Source: Botryotinia globosa
Lineage: Eukaryota; Ascomycota; Leotiomycetes; Helotiales; Sclerotiniaceae
Assembly: GCA_014898425.1 (NCBI GenBank)
Contig: RCSZ01000004.1
Location: 2,232,001 to 2,296,000, forward strand
DNA length: 64,000 bases
Direction: 5' to 3'
How positions within the stretch are numbered: the stretch's first letter is position 1; every line of letters starts with the position of its first letter. Shown piece after piece: positions 13,201 to 24,174 of the stretch. A model generated the notes under the pieces. That model was not told the DNA's origin. It made no database searches and saw only the letters and a program-made list of their open reading frames with translations. The position numbers and the translations under genes were made by a program.

Positions 13201-13751
13201 TTAATATTCATTTAGATAAAAACAATTCTTATAGAAGCTTACTATTCAATTGATATTGTTGAAAGATTTTATATATTATTATATAAATCTTACAAGATTA
13301 TTTACAAAGAAACTTGTAGTTTAAATATTAGGAAAATTTCTATACTTCAAATAACTATGAAAACTATCAATAATATTACAGAACCGAATAGATTAATATC
13401 TATTCTATTTGTTTTCAATACTTCCTTTTGTTTTATCAAAAATAGTTTTTTGATATCGATTATTTTATAATAAACAATAGCAATCTTGAAAGTTATAGCA
13501 AAGGTTTACAAGATTTACAATTCTATAAAAATATAGAAAATTATAAATATATATAACAAATCTTCAATCATTATACTTTATGATTTATTATCAAATAGTA
13601 ATATACTAATCTAGAGAAAAGATAACAATACTACTTCAAAAAAATAAAGAGGGTTTTTTTTACTTCTCAATATAAATAATAAAATATATATACTCAATCT
13701 ACCTTATAAACCTACAAAATTCAGATCTACATTAATAAAGCCTTATTACTA

Positions 13752-13910
13752 AATCAATCAAATTAACCAAATTAATCAAATCAATCAAATTGATCAAATT
13801 GATTAAATTAATCAAATTAATCAAATTAATCAAATTAACTAAATTGATTAAATTAATCAAAACAATTAAATTAATCAGAACAATCAAATTAATCAGAATA
13901 ATCAAATTCT
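13752..13910 (+). repeat. 9-bp tandem array inside the copia element
   Basis: Repeats of the AATCAAATT type directly after the integrase-end segment and before the reverse transcriptase part. In the element's frame they read as Asn-Gln-Ile (variants Asn-Gln-Asn, Asp-Gln-Ile), broken by stops from C-to-T change of Gln codons. This looks like an expanded tripeptide linker in the original polyprotein. Confidence 0.65.
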
Positions 13911-15744
13911 AGGTTATCTTAATAAATACAAAATAACTTTATTAAAATCTAGCAAAATTAAATTATTTGCTTTTAATGTACTAATTATATATATTACAAA
14001 TCCTAAGAAATTCCTTTCAAATTTATTCAAAAATAATCAGATATTTATATTAATATCTTTTCTATAAATAATTATATTTCAGATTCAAGTTTATATATAA
14101 AATCAATATTTTAATTGCTTTATTACTAATCTCAAGGAATTGATTTTATATAAAGAATTCAAAAAGAAGAAGATTGATAGATTAATAATTAAAAATATAT
14201 TCAAGATTATATTACTGATAAATATCCCTTTAGGAATATATATTTTTAAATTGTAATTTATTAATGAAATCAAAAATAAAGAAATAAATATTAAATTTTA
14301 TAAATCGAGATTAATTATTCAGATATATAATAATATCAATAAAACAATTATTCTGATATAATTATCAACAATTCAATAATTATATTAATGTATTCTAATT
14401 TCATTAATTATAAGTACTTGGAAGGATAATATAGATATATATATTCAGAATATTATTTAAATATATATTTAATCTATATCGAATCTATATTATACATTCT
14501 ATATTTATATTTTAAAAAAAATAGATTTATTTATTAGTATAATATTATTTATTATTAAACTATTATATAATATTCTAGAAGTAGGAAATTATTGATTTAA
14601 AATATATTATATTTATTATTATAAAAAACTTAGAATATAATAATCTATATATAATTCTTATTTTTTATATATTAATAATGAAGGGGTTGGATTTGATATT
14701 ATAGAATTACAAATAGATAATATACTTATTATAAAAAATAATATATTTATATAAACTGAAAATGAATAATTCAAATAGATTGATTTTATAATTAAGAATT
14801 GTAAGGAATTGACTTACAATTATTTATTACAATTCAACAATATCACTTTTATATTCTAAAATAATAATATTTATCTCAATCAGAAAAACCAATATAACAA
14901 TCTACAATTTGTTTTTATAGAGCCTATAGATATTTATAAAATATATAACAAAATCTGAAAATATATTTCTATATATAATCAATATATTATATAACAAGCC
15001 TATAAAATATACATTATAATAATATATCAATCTAAAGTATCTTTCGATTTTTCAATAATTATATAAACAATATAATCTAATAAAAATGATATTATAATAT
15101 TAAATAAATATATTAAATAGCAAAAAAAGAATTCTATCAAGAGATTGAATTATATACTATTTGATTTAAATTTATTCAAAATTATTGTTTTCACAGATAC
15201 CTTTTTTACAAATAATAAAGATTATTTATTCTAAATAGATTATATAATTATTATAATAAACAAATACAATAATACTAATATCATTTATTGATTATTTATT
15301 AAATATAAAAAAATCACACACAATATTTTGATATTTGAATTATACAAACTAATTTAAGAATTCAATATCAATATTACAATTATTTTAATAATCAATATTA
15401 TTCTTAATAAAAAGATTTTATTAATTTTATATATTAATTCGAAATCTTTATACAATTTATTTATTAAATTAAATATAACCAATAAGAAAAGATTAATAAT
15501 CGATATTATAATACTATATCAATCTTATAAAAGAAAAAAGATTATTAAAGTTATATAAATTGATAATCCAATTAATCTAGTTAATATAATAATAAAAGAA
15601 AAGCTATACTAGATTCTAACTGATTTGATTAATATAAATAAAATTAATATCAAAATAATAAAATAGATAGAAAAAGTATAAGAAGAGGGTTAATTCTATT
15701 TAATAAAAAATTATTATATTGAAATTATAAAAAAGAGTTTCGAA

Positions 15745-15978
15745 TATATAAACAAAGGAATTTATATATAGGGAATTCATTTTAAAGAAATAATCCTAAT
15801 ATAAAGATTATTATATTGAAAGGATTAAGCAAATATAAAAGAGATTAGCTTTTTTAATAATGCTTATATAAAGTTTATTATTTTCTTATTTAGCTAATTT
15901 TTTAGATAGAATATAATTAGATATATAGGATCTATATTACATAAATACTATGTTTTTTATATCCTTCTCAAACCAATA
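15745..15978 (+). repeat. 3' LTR of the copia element
   Basis: 234 bp, same length and order as the 5' LTR, directly followed by GATAT and then duplicated host sequence. Differences from the 5' LTR are mainly C/T and G/A. Confidence 0.85.
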
Positions 15979-16630
15979 GATATAAATATATAATATCAAA
16001 ATGATAAAAATAAGATACAAAGAACTAAGAGTTTATTCGGATTGTTTTTTTAATTTATTATCAAAATGAGTTTAGTAGATTTGTTGATTAATAATTTAGT
16101 TTATATTTGTTAATATTGATATTAGATTTGTAAATTTACAAAATATAAAGTAATATATATTAATAAAATATTAATCAAAACTTTATTACAAATTTAATAA
16201 TTAATATAATATTATTTTTATAATTTAATATTAATATTTAATAAACTTATATTGATAATATATTAATAATAAAATTCAAAATAATTTTGTAAATTATATT
16301 AGTATTCGATAAACGCTTATTTACACTTTAGATTACATTTGTTATCAATATTATTTAAAAAATCGATTCGAATAGGCCTTAAATATACCCTGAATTAATA
16401 GAAATATAAAATTAGTTTTAGTTATAGTGGAATGCATTTTAATCTGTTGGTTATTTTTCAATATATCTTTAGTATATGTACTATTACTAAACTCTGACTG
16501 ATTGAGTGGACTCTATCCTGAGATGTATAGATGAATAAGTAGGTAGATAGTTAGTTGGAGAGTTGAGCAAGTACTTTCAGTATATTTTGGTTATTGCATT
16601 ATTAAATTATTGATAAGGAAGATGTGATAT

Positions 16631-19600
16631 CGAATGTATGAATGGATATATCGAGTTGATTTGAGGGTTGGTTTGTTGTATCTAAGTGGGAAGGGATTGG
16701 TGGGTTTTAGGGAGAGAGGAGAGGGGAGAGAGGATTTGACATTTGACATTCAAGTTCTTCTATATAGATTTGATGGGTTTGGGGCTAACCTGGAGTGTGA
16801 CGCGTTGGAGTCGAGTTGTTTGTTTCTGCGTGGTTCAAGATTGAAGATTGAAAAGCTTGGAGATGTAAGAGGGGGGAATTGTCTGGGAGGGATGGTTAAT
16901 TGTGCCGATTCCTGAGGGTTTATCTTCTTGTAAGAGTAGAGGATTAGAAGATTGAAACATTGAAAGATAGGTAATTAAGGGTGATGGGGTTAGGGAATAG
17001 AGCTTGAACTTTATGGAAAATTGAGGTGAGTAGGTTTGTTTCGCGTAAAATCTACATGCATATTTAGGGGTTCTGGGAAAATTTGCTGTGCTAATTTTCT
17101 TACGAAAAGTTTATATATATACCTCAGTAAAATAAGATCCATTTATAAAGTTGAATTATAAATTTAAATAATTGTATGTGAATCTGTATACTCGAATGGG
17201 AATACATGATTATGTGGTTCAAATGTTATATGAAGTGAAGATAATCCATGGTGAGAACCCTGACTTTGTGAACGGAGACATGTGGATGATGATAGTGAGT
17301 GTGAGTGTGAAAATCGTAATGGATGCGATTCTGAAGGTGTTGATCATAGTGAGTGGGCCATCCAGGAATTTGGTGTCTATTATCCAGATACTTCGCAGAA
17401 TATGGGGGTAGATGTACTCATGATGAGTTATTTTGTATAGACTAATTTACGGGAGAGTTAAATATAGAGAATCCTATTCATTTGTGGGTCTGTTCAGACT
17501 TCATACGGGAGGCTTTTCTTTATAGAATAACGTGAAATTTGAAATTGCATCAGATCATTGATAATTGAGATTTTCTCTGGATATCCGTTTCGGGCATTCG
17601 GACTGACGGGACACATATTGATCCAAAGACTTGGAGCACGATGGAGCTACTGCTGTGCTTCTGATAGGGAGATAACGTCCAATGAATAATGACTTGTCAA
17701 AATGAGATACTCTCAACGTGCAGCATACATAAAGCTCGGATAATCGTGCATGCGGAGGTGCACTGATTGATAACCTCTTCCTGCTCACAATTTGCGGTTT
17801 TCTCGAGATTCTTGTGTGATTTTATGCTAATAGGGGTACTTTAATTATGGATTATAGATTGAGGCTCTACTGACATTATTAGAATCTCGTGATCTCATTG
17901 TTTGAAACTGACTGACTAATTGAACTTGAAGTTAAATAGATAGATGTTGTGTAAGGTTATCAAATTTGAAGTCTTTTGAGGTATCGGTATGCCGCCAAAT
18001 GTCATAGTGGTACTTTCCACCTTGTTTTTTCAGTATGAAATGAATGAGGATGATATCATATGGACTAGACAGAATTCTAGAGTGTATCGGTCTTTCAGGA
18101 GAGAAAAGAAATCTTGAATTGGCCGACTCGGTTAGCTAGAACTTATGAGACGGCGACCAACGGCGGGCAAATACTCATATTGCTATTATGAATTTAATCT
18201 CTGAACAAAATCAAAATACCAAATACCTACCATAAGATAAAAAAATGTTTGTATTGATTCATACTCCCAGATATCTATATCTACAATATACCCACAATAA
18301 CATCCCAGAACATTGATCTCCTCGATCTATCTAGCCTCTCGGTACGTACCGAGCGCACGGACGTATTCTCGAACCCTTCTAGAACTTTGCGTCATCACTA
18401 ACCCCTGAATAGGTAGATATTTACCATTGTTTGGCCCGTTGCACAGAGATTGCGAGATATTTCAATCATTCCTATTCGTCTGTCATGTTAAACGCGATAT
18501 TTTTAATGTTATTGGTCGCGCGCCTAATTGGAATGTGGGGGTAGCGTTGGTAGGAGAGCTTTATTGGTTGCGAATTTACGCCGACTTGAGATCCTGCCTG
18601 TCCTTCTCACTTCGATCCAGTGAGCATTCTGATTAGTCTATCATTTGGTGAGCGTGGGGGGACGTCTATCGCCATTACTCATTATGCCTATATCTCGGAG
18701 CGACGTGGAATGAACCACAAAAATCATCCTCGTTGTATTGCCGCAATTGAATACCACCTGGTGAGAAGATAATACAATCTTGGGTCTGAGCAGCTTCTTG
18801 AGTAATCAATCTTGTAAAAGATTCCTTCAGACGGCATCAAAACGTTCTTGGATAACAGAAACTGTTATCTCTGAACATGGTTATTTTCACGTGATAAATC
18901 AAGAGTGGCTAATAAGTACCAGCCACACATGGCTTGACGTAGCTGGAGCCTGAGGTGGCGTCGCTTTATCTTTTCGCTTCATTTCTTCTTGACACCACAA
19001 CATTTCTCTCTTGCGACAACACGACAGTCCGCAAAGATGATCTCTAGGAACGTCACGAACAACAATCGAACCTCGAATCTGGTATCTGGGTATTCATCAG
19101 CTTGATCAGGGCATTGTCGAAGATCATTTGAAATCAATACGCGACAAAAAGATATGCGATACAGGCCATCTTATTCTCGCAAAACTGGCGACTTTTATCT
19201 CAGTTTTTGAGATTTCATCCATGCTCGAATTTTAGCCTTCCTTGGGGCCAACTATCAAATGCGAAGTCGCTACCTTTCTAATCCATCCTTATTGTACTCG
19301 ACCGCGATCTGTGCACACCACAGGATAGTCGATCGAAGCAAAACGAGTGTAACGCTCACAAAGAGTATTCAGGATGAAGTTAAATCTCACAAGAGGGATT
19401 AGATAGACGACTAAGATGCGCGGCAGTCTGGACACCGACCTCTCAGTTGATGGTTTAGAAGCACGCCCAGCGCATATATCGACATGTCATTTTTCTTGCA
19501 AGTTGCTAATTCACATTGATTTCAATGTCGGCATATCATTGTTTGAGCCACATTTGAAGTTCGTTGCATTACTGACCAACTTCAATCTGAATTCGCATAA

Positions 19601-19857
19601 CAGTCACGTGAACGATGCGCTGACGGCGTATGCTAAATCAAACACAGTCACGTGGTGACCCAGTGGTTTTGAGCAGGACATCGAATTGAACGCCTTATAC
19701 GCCAAACATCCAATCCATTTCGGTATATTCTGCACAATTGAAACCAAATAATCTTATCGATACACCTGCGCCGTTTACATATACCAACTCCAAACCAAAA
19801 TGTGTATTCCGCTTCTCAACTTCTCGTCCTCCTCCTGTCCCTTCTCCGCCTGTTTTC
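16631..19857. other. Gene-poor region right of the AT-rich island
   Basis: Normal base composition but no frame I can defend. Around 18950-19040 there is promoter-like text (CT-rich with ACAACA runs, then an ATG at 19037), but the following frames are short and I could not build a gene. An (AT)n run lies at 20088-20103, just past this region. Confidence 0.5.
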
Positions 19858-20280
19858 TTATCGTTGCGCATGCCAGCGACGTATTGAATGGAATTCCTCC
19901 ATAACCATGTATTCGTGGGGGTTTTGGTATACACGTTGCTCGAGATCATCTAGTATAACTAGTCAGTATGGTTTCCAATGAAGCTGTCTTGCGAGCCTAT
20001 GAAATGTAGCAAGCTGTAGGCTCCTCTAGATTTATTTTGGAAAAAAAATCATTCATTTGAAATTCTCAGAAGATTGCGCTCTCAAATATATATATATATA
20101 TATAACTGACCGGATGGGTTGTGTGTTGAGGAACGGTGCCTCAAAATAATAGCTGTAAGGGTAGGTATGGTGATTGATGCAATTCCGAAAACTATAGCGA
20201 GAGTATTATCTAGAACTAGAAGAGATAATTAGCACATTGTGTTTAGAACCGGACAATGAACTTTTATATAACTTACTCAT
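19858..20280 (-). CDS. 66-aa single-pass membrane micro-protein, three exons with a 4-nt first coding exon
   Basis: Minus-strand exons: 20277-20280 (ATGA), 20111-20215, 19858-19949. Introns are 61 bp (GTAAGT...CTAG) and 161 bp (GTCAGT...CTAG with CTGAC before it). The joined frame gives MILDNTLAIVFGIASITI, a hydrophobic helix at about residues 5-24, then a basic RHR stop-transfer and a charged tail ending HSIRRWHAQR. I do not know the family. The same design recurs at 40601-40962: ATG plus one base, a phase-1 intron, a 105-nt exon encoding LA(I/L)VFG(I/V) plus the helix, then a polar tail exon. Two independent cases with the same exon phases and exon-2 length argue for a real gene, though the structure is predicted only from sequence. 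Likely in an endomembrane or the plasma membrane; role unknown. Confidence 0.6.
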
Positions 20281-21617
20281 AATTGAACTCAAAAACAACG
20301 AGAATTAGGTGTTTTGGTACGATGATGAAGCTTACTTATGAAGAAGTAAAGTGTATGACCGTACACCTAGTTATGGAAATTGGCGAGGCTTCAAATTCAA
20401 AACCCACGCTAGTAAAAGGATGCAGCACTACCTAGGTACCTATCGGGAGACTAGAAGCAATTTCGGCCCTCTCTTCTTCATTGGTCAGAAATTACAATCT
20501 GACCCAGCGCAAAATACTGAGTTATGCTGGAGGGACACTGACGGGACTAGGGGCATGTAGGTAATCATTCCATTGGCACACCTATGAAATGGTTTGCTGG
20601 TTTGCTGGTTTGCTGATATGTTTTCAAACAAGATAGCAATTTACTACCGTATTAATTGGATTAGATGATATTATCTTATAAGCAAAAAATCTGTCTGAGT
20701 GTAAGTTTGAAGATGGTCTTGTAAACTAATTAATGTTTTATAATTCAAAATAATATAAACTTTTCAGCTTATAAATATAGAATATAAAGCTTATTTAAAT
20801 ATTCTCTTATAATTAAAAAAAAAAGTCTTTAATTAGATAAAAACATAGTCCATTAATTCAAAATAACTAATAACCAAATATTTCATTCTAATCCAGTTAA
20901 TACGATATAGGAAATCTCTTATTTCTGATACACAACTATCAAACCACAATTTGATATAATAAGTTCTATATCATTAGATTCAAGTCGATCATATTAGTTC
21001 AACTACATATACATTATTACTTCAATGCCACAACTGACCAGATTATTAGTATTTCAATATCGAAAGGATATTCGCTTTCCCCGACCAGGAACTCCAGCTA
21101 CCCTGTTCGTGATCAACGGCAGCCGAATACACGACTTGTGGGATAAGTCCCATTGATTTTTCCCAACCTTCTGATAGATACTAGACTTTGAAAACTTATT
21201 CAATATATGCCCCAGGATATTCTGCCAATGCATACAAATAGACAAACAAATGTCCGATGCACATCACTTCTTTAGGAAAGCGTTGATTTGGCGGTGCTTG
21301 TATAAAAGAACCATGCCTTGTAAGATACCACGCCAGGCTATTATCCACGACCACAATTCAGTTCGTGTGTATACATATGAAGGTTGGAGATTCGTGGTTC
21401 GTTGTGTTAATGCCTCACATTTTGCCTCCCCTGCCTTACCTGTTTGAGCGACTTTCTATTTCCGTCCAGAGTACCTTGTACTTTGGTCAAGCTTATCAAA
21501 ATAACTGCAGGCTATAGATGACGAAATCTATTATCTTAAAATTAATGCTAAATCGTGATTCCCAAGTCGTGATTCCAAACTTCGTTCTAAAGCTCGGCCT
21601 TTGCTTCACTATTAGTA
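20281..21617. other. Intergenic with an AT-rich patch
   Basis: The stretch 20640-21010 is AT-rich and RIP-like, without recognisable ends. GGTTTGCT is repeated near 20590. No coding signal. Confidence 0.5.
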
Positions 21618-22284
21618 AGAGTTCTGGCCCCTGCTCACCACACCTCCATAACAAATGTGACAAAATCCCTGCAAAAATAAGGTTTTCCTATACAAATTAT
21701 TATATCAAATATTTTATTCAAATCTTTATATTTTTTTTTTCAAAAAATTGAAAATGATAAATAATTAGAATTTAAATATAAAAAATTATTTGAAATATTT
21801 TTTATTATTTTGATTAAATAGTTATATAATATTGAAATCGAATTTTTTCAAAAATTCTAATATATAATGTTTTTCCTATACAAAATAAGCGAATTTTCAT
21901 CAAAATTTAGAATTTTCAACTTTAATCCCTTTAAATTCTATTTCAAAAATTAGAATTTTTTTTTATATAAAATTTGATTAATTAAATAACATTTTTTTAA
22001 AAATAATTTTGTTGGTATCACCATGGGGATGGTGAAGACAATATAGTACTATGGTTCATACTGTTATAATATTGCTTGAGGTTCTAAAAGCTAGGGCTAC
22101 GAAACGTTCATACTTGTAGTGCCGAGGCACTAGCGCAAGCGCTAGTGCGGTCACATGATCCCTATCCCGACAAATTTAATTTAATCTTTTATTATAAGAA
22201 ATAAACTAGAATACAAAAAGTTGAATAATCCTATATTTTAACTAGAAAAGCATTACATATGCCATGAGCAGGGGCCAGAACTCT
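21618..22284. mobile_element. TA-flanked terminal-inverted-repeat element (667 bp)
   Basis: The left end AGAGTTCTGGCCCCTGCTCA is matched by its exact reverse complement at the right end, with TA directly outside both (21616-21617 and 22285-22286). A TA target duplication is the mark of Tc1/mariner-type insertion. The interior is AT-rich from 21690 to 22010, then carries a perfect hairpin at 22127-22148. There is no transposase frame, so it is non-autonomous. The right end resembles 62180-62262. Confidence 0.7.
22127..22148. repeat. Perfect 10-bp-stem hairpin inside the TIR element
   Basis: The stem GCACTAGCGC pairs perfectly across an AA loop. It is followed by TCACATGATC, then TCCCGACAA. 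A similar GCGCTAGCGC plus TCACATGATC...TCCCGACAA arrangement occurs at 24262-24322. Confidence 0.7.
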
Positions 22285-23829
22285 TACAATCCGGGGAGCT
22301 GATCCACCGCTAGCTTCAGCCCTGCCAATGAGGTTGCGCACAGACACATCTAGACTGTAGAATATTGGCGAAGCATCACGATTATTTAATGTCCACCCGC
22401 AAGATAGTTTTAGACATTCAAAAGGCTGTAAATGCATGACCAGAAGCGAGCAGATCTTTTTCGAAGCCACTTTGCACAGTTCCTCAAATAATCACACAAA
22501 CTGAGATTAACATCTCTTCCGAATGTTCGGTTAGTCTTAGTTGATTAGACGCAAAGTGATTGAAAGACTTTATCGCTTGCGTACAACCAGGAAGTTTTGG
22601 ATTTCTCTATCAATATTGAGCGAAGTCTAAACAATTCATGGATGGAAACACAAGCCCAAGTCTGTGAGTATATAGTTAAAACTTAGAGGATTGGACAGAG
22701 GCTCTCAAATAATGTGCCGGGGAGCTTGAACATTCGTTGAGCGGACAATCGAAGAATATCTAGAAGCTATTGTTAGTTGGCAAACTCTTTCCATTAGCGG
22801 CCATTCAGCACAATCTCAGGTCGAAGGTTCATTCAATCGATGGAAGGATTGTAGAGCACCCTTTCTCCTCAGTTCAAAATAGAATGAATCTTGAGCAAAG
22901 GCCAGAGGCCACTTCAAGGTGTGAATGAACTCTGAAAATTGATGAGATCGAGTGAGATAAAATCTGAGAATTGGAAAGCAACGATCTTTCAATGTAAATG
23001 AAGGATCAAATACGTTTGTTCGTAGTCACTAAATTCTGTTTGAGCAATGGTTCCAATGTAGGAATTCTAATTTCTTGAAAGATCCAGAACTATTCTAATA
23101 ATGATGTTTGCTTATACATTCAAACCCGCTCAGATGTCCAGCTCCATCGGAATATTCGGCTTGGTTCAGACATTCAAAGTGATTTGAGAATTTGACCTCA
23201 ATCAAATGTTCACATTTGATTGAGTATTCCTAATAACTCTTTGATCAATCAAAGAAGTTGAAGTTCCCTAAGTGATTAGAGTAGATGTAATGAACTTTCA
23301 CTAATTTTCATGACTCTGGATGTGATAAATCATGATAGTGGTTCGAAGCCAGCTAATTGAATACTGCATCATTGGGCAGTCAAATTTGAGGATTTGCTTG
23401 ATATACTATTTAAGCAGCGTTTGAGATTGATAGCGATTAGTTTGTGGGATAACAAGCTTGTGAAAATGAGTCGTGAAAATGAGTCGTGAAAATGAGTCGC
23501 GAACATTTGACCGACAAAGAGAGGGAGACAATTCTAATTTAACTGAAAGTATAGGGAGATCTTTTTAGCGCTGAATCCACTCCTAGTGTATTTAATGAAG
23601 AGGAATGATGTACAGCACATGACTCCAAACTAGTCCATCTGTTTCCCCAACAATCTTCCTAAAAATCTCTTCTAATTCTCTTCTTTATCCCTATTACCCA
23701 CTAAAAGAATCTACACCAAATTTCTCATCAATACAACAAGCATTCCTAACATCATGTTCATTCCCATTTCACTCTTCTTCGTTCGCGGTAGCCTGGAGAT
23801 CTCAACCTCTGACACCATGCAGCCCACGG
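22285..23829. other. Intergenic region without recognised genes
   Basis: Ordinary composition. GTGAAAATGAGTC is repeated three times near 23460-23500. Nothing codes convincingly. Confidence 0.5.
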
Positions 23830-24174
23830 GTGCACGAATGGCCATTCTACTTTGGCACACAGGAAAACTGTGATGGGCACATTGAAGATAATATTACATT
23901 GTGGGTTCTTGGCATAGGGTATCTTATTATGACCCTGATAGAGCTTCAATTTTGGCGTGGAAGCGCCTACCGTGCTGGCCGTATGGAGGGAACACTCGAA
24001 ATCTTGGGAGAGTTGACGATTTTGGATGGAGAGAAGCGATTGGAAGCTACTGAAAAGCTTTTGAGACATTATGGGTCTCATTTGAAAGTTCTTGAGGAGA
24101 ACGAAAAGTTTTTGAGAGACCACGGGCTTGTTGAGAAAGTGGTCGAGGAGAACTGTTGGTATCAACTTGGTTGA
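23830..24174 (+). CDS. Possible small membrane/coiled-coil protein (5' structure unresolved)
   Basis: An open frame of about 115 codons ending at TGA 24172-24174. It encodes HEWPFYFGTQENCDGHIEDN, a hydrophobic segment LWVLGIGYLIMTLIEL, then a Glu/Leu-rich, coiled-coil-like tail. Residue composition looks coding and the antisense frame looks less so, but there is no ATG near the start. An ATG at 23754 lies in another frame, and the candidate intron there (GTAGCC to CAG) does not restore phase. It may be a short gene with an unseen first exon or a gene remnant. I do not recognise the family. Confidence 0.3.
   Translation: MHEWPFYFGTQENCDGHIEDNITLWVLGIGYLIMTLIELQFWRGSAYRAGRMEGTLEILGELTILDGEKRLEATEKLLRHYGSHLKVLEENEKFLRDHGLVEKVVEENCWYQLG

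Larger units (their letters stand above)
10039..15978 (+). mobile_element. Ty1/copia-type LTR retrotransposon, inactivated by RIP-like mutation
   Basis: 5940 bp between two 234-bp LTRs. The 5-bp target duplication reads AATAT on the left (10034-10038) and GATAT on the right (15979-15983); the empty site in copy 1 also reads GATAT, so the left one has a G-to-A change. Broken frames still show domains in copia order on the plus strand. An integrase-end segment KPTKFRSTLIKPYY lies at 13711-13752. A reverse transcriptase segment with INEIKNK and KSRLIIQIYNN lies near 14257-14334. An RNase H segment with TDTFFTNNKDY followed by IDYIIII and NSKSLYNLF lies near 15196-15460. Many in-frame stops, mostly TAA/TAG where Trp or Gln is expected, and extreme AT content make it non-functional. 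Confidence 0.88.
9167..16630. repeat. Tandem duplication, copy 2 (split by a TRIM-like element and a copia element)
   Basis: Direct repeat of 8077-9166. Taking out the 433-bp element plus 5 bp and the 5940-bp element plus 5 bp leaves about 1.08 kb, matching copy 1 in length and order. The left part is strongly G-to-A shifted compared with copy 1, for example GGGATGGAATT becomes GAAATAGAATT. The far right end (16450-16630) keeps C and G where copy 1 has lost them. The edges of the AT-rich island therefore fall inside the two repeats. Confidence 0.83.

Noticed and set aside
13752..13910. CRISPR-like regular array
   Set aside because: Nine-bp units without spacers, inside a retrotransposon of a eukaryote; it is a simple tandem repeat.
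18950..19240. Promoter-like text followed by ATG at 19037 and short open frames
   Set aside because: No combination of plausible introns gave more than about 50 residues, and no family pattern was seen; it may be a gene relic.
23330..23360. Possible tRNA T-arm (GGTTCGAAGCC)
   Set aside because: No matching acceptor, D-arm or anticodon stem could be placed around it.
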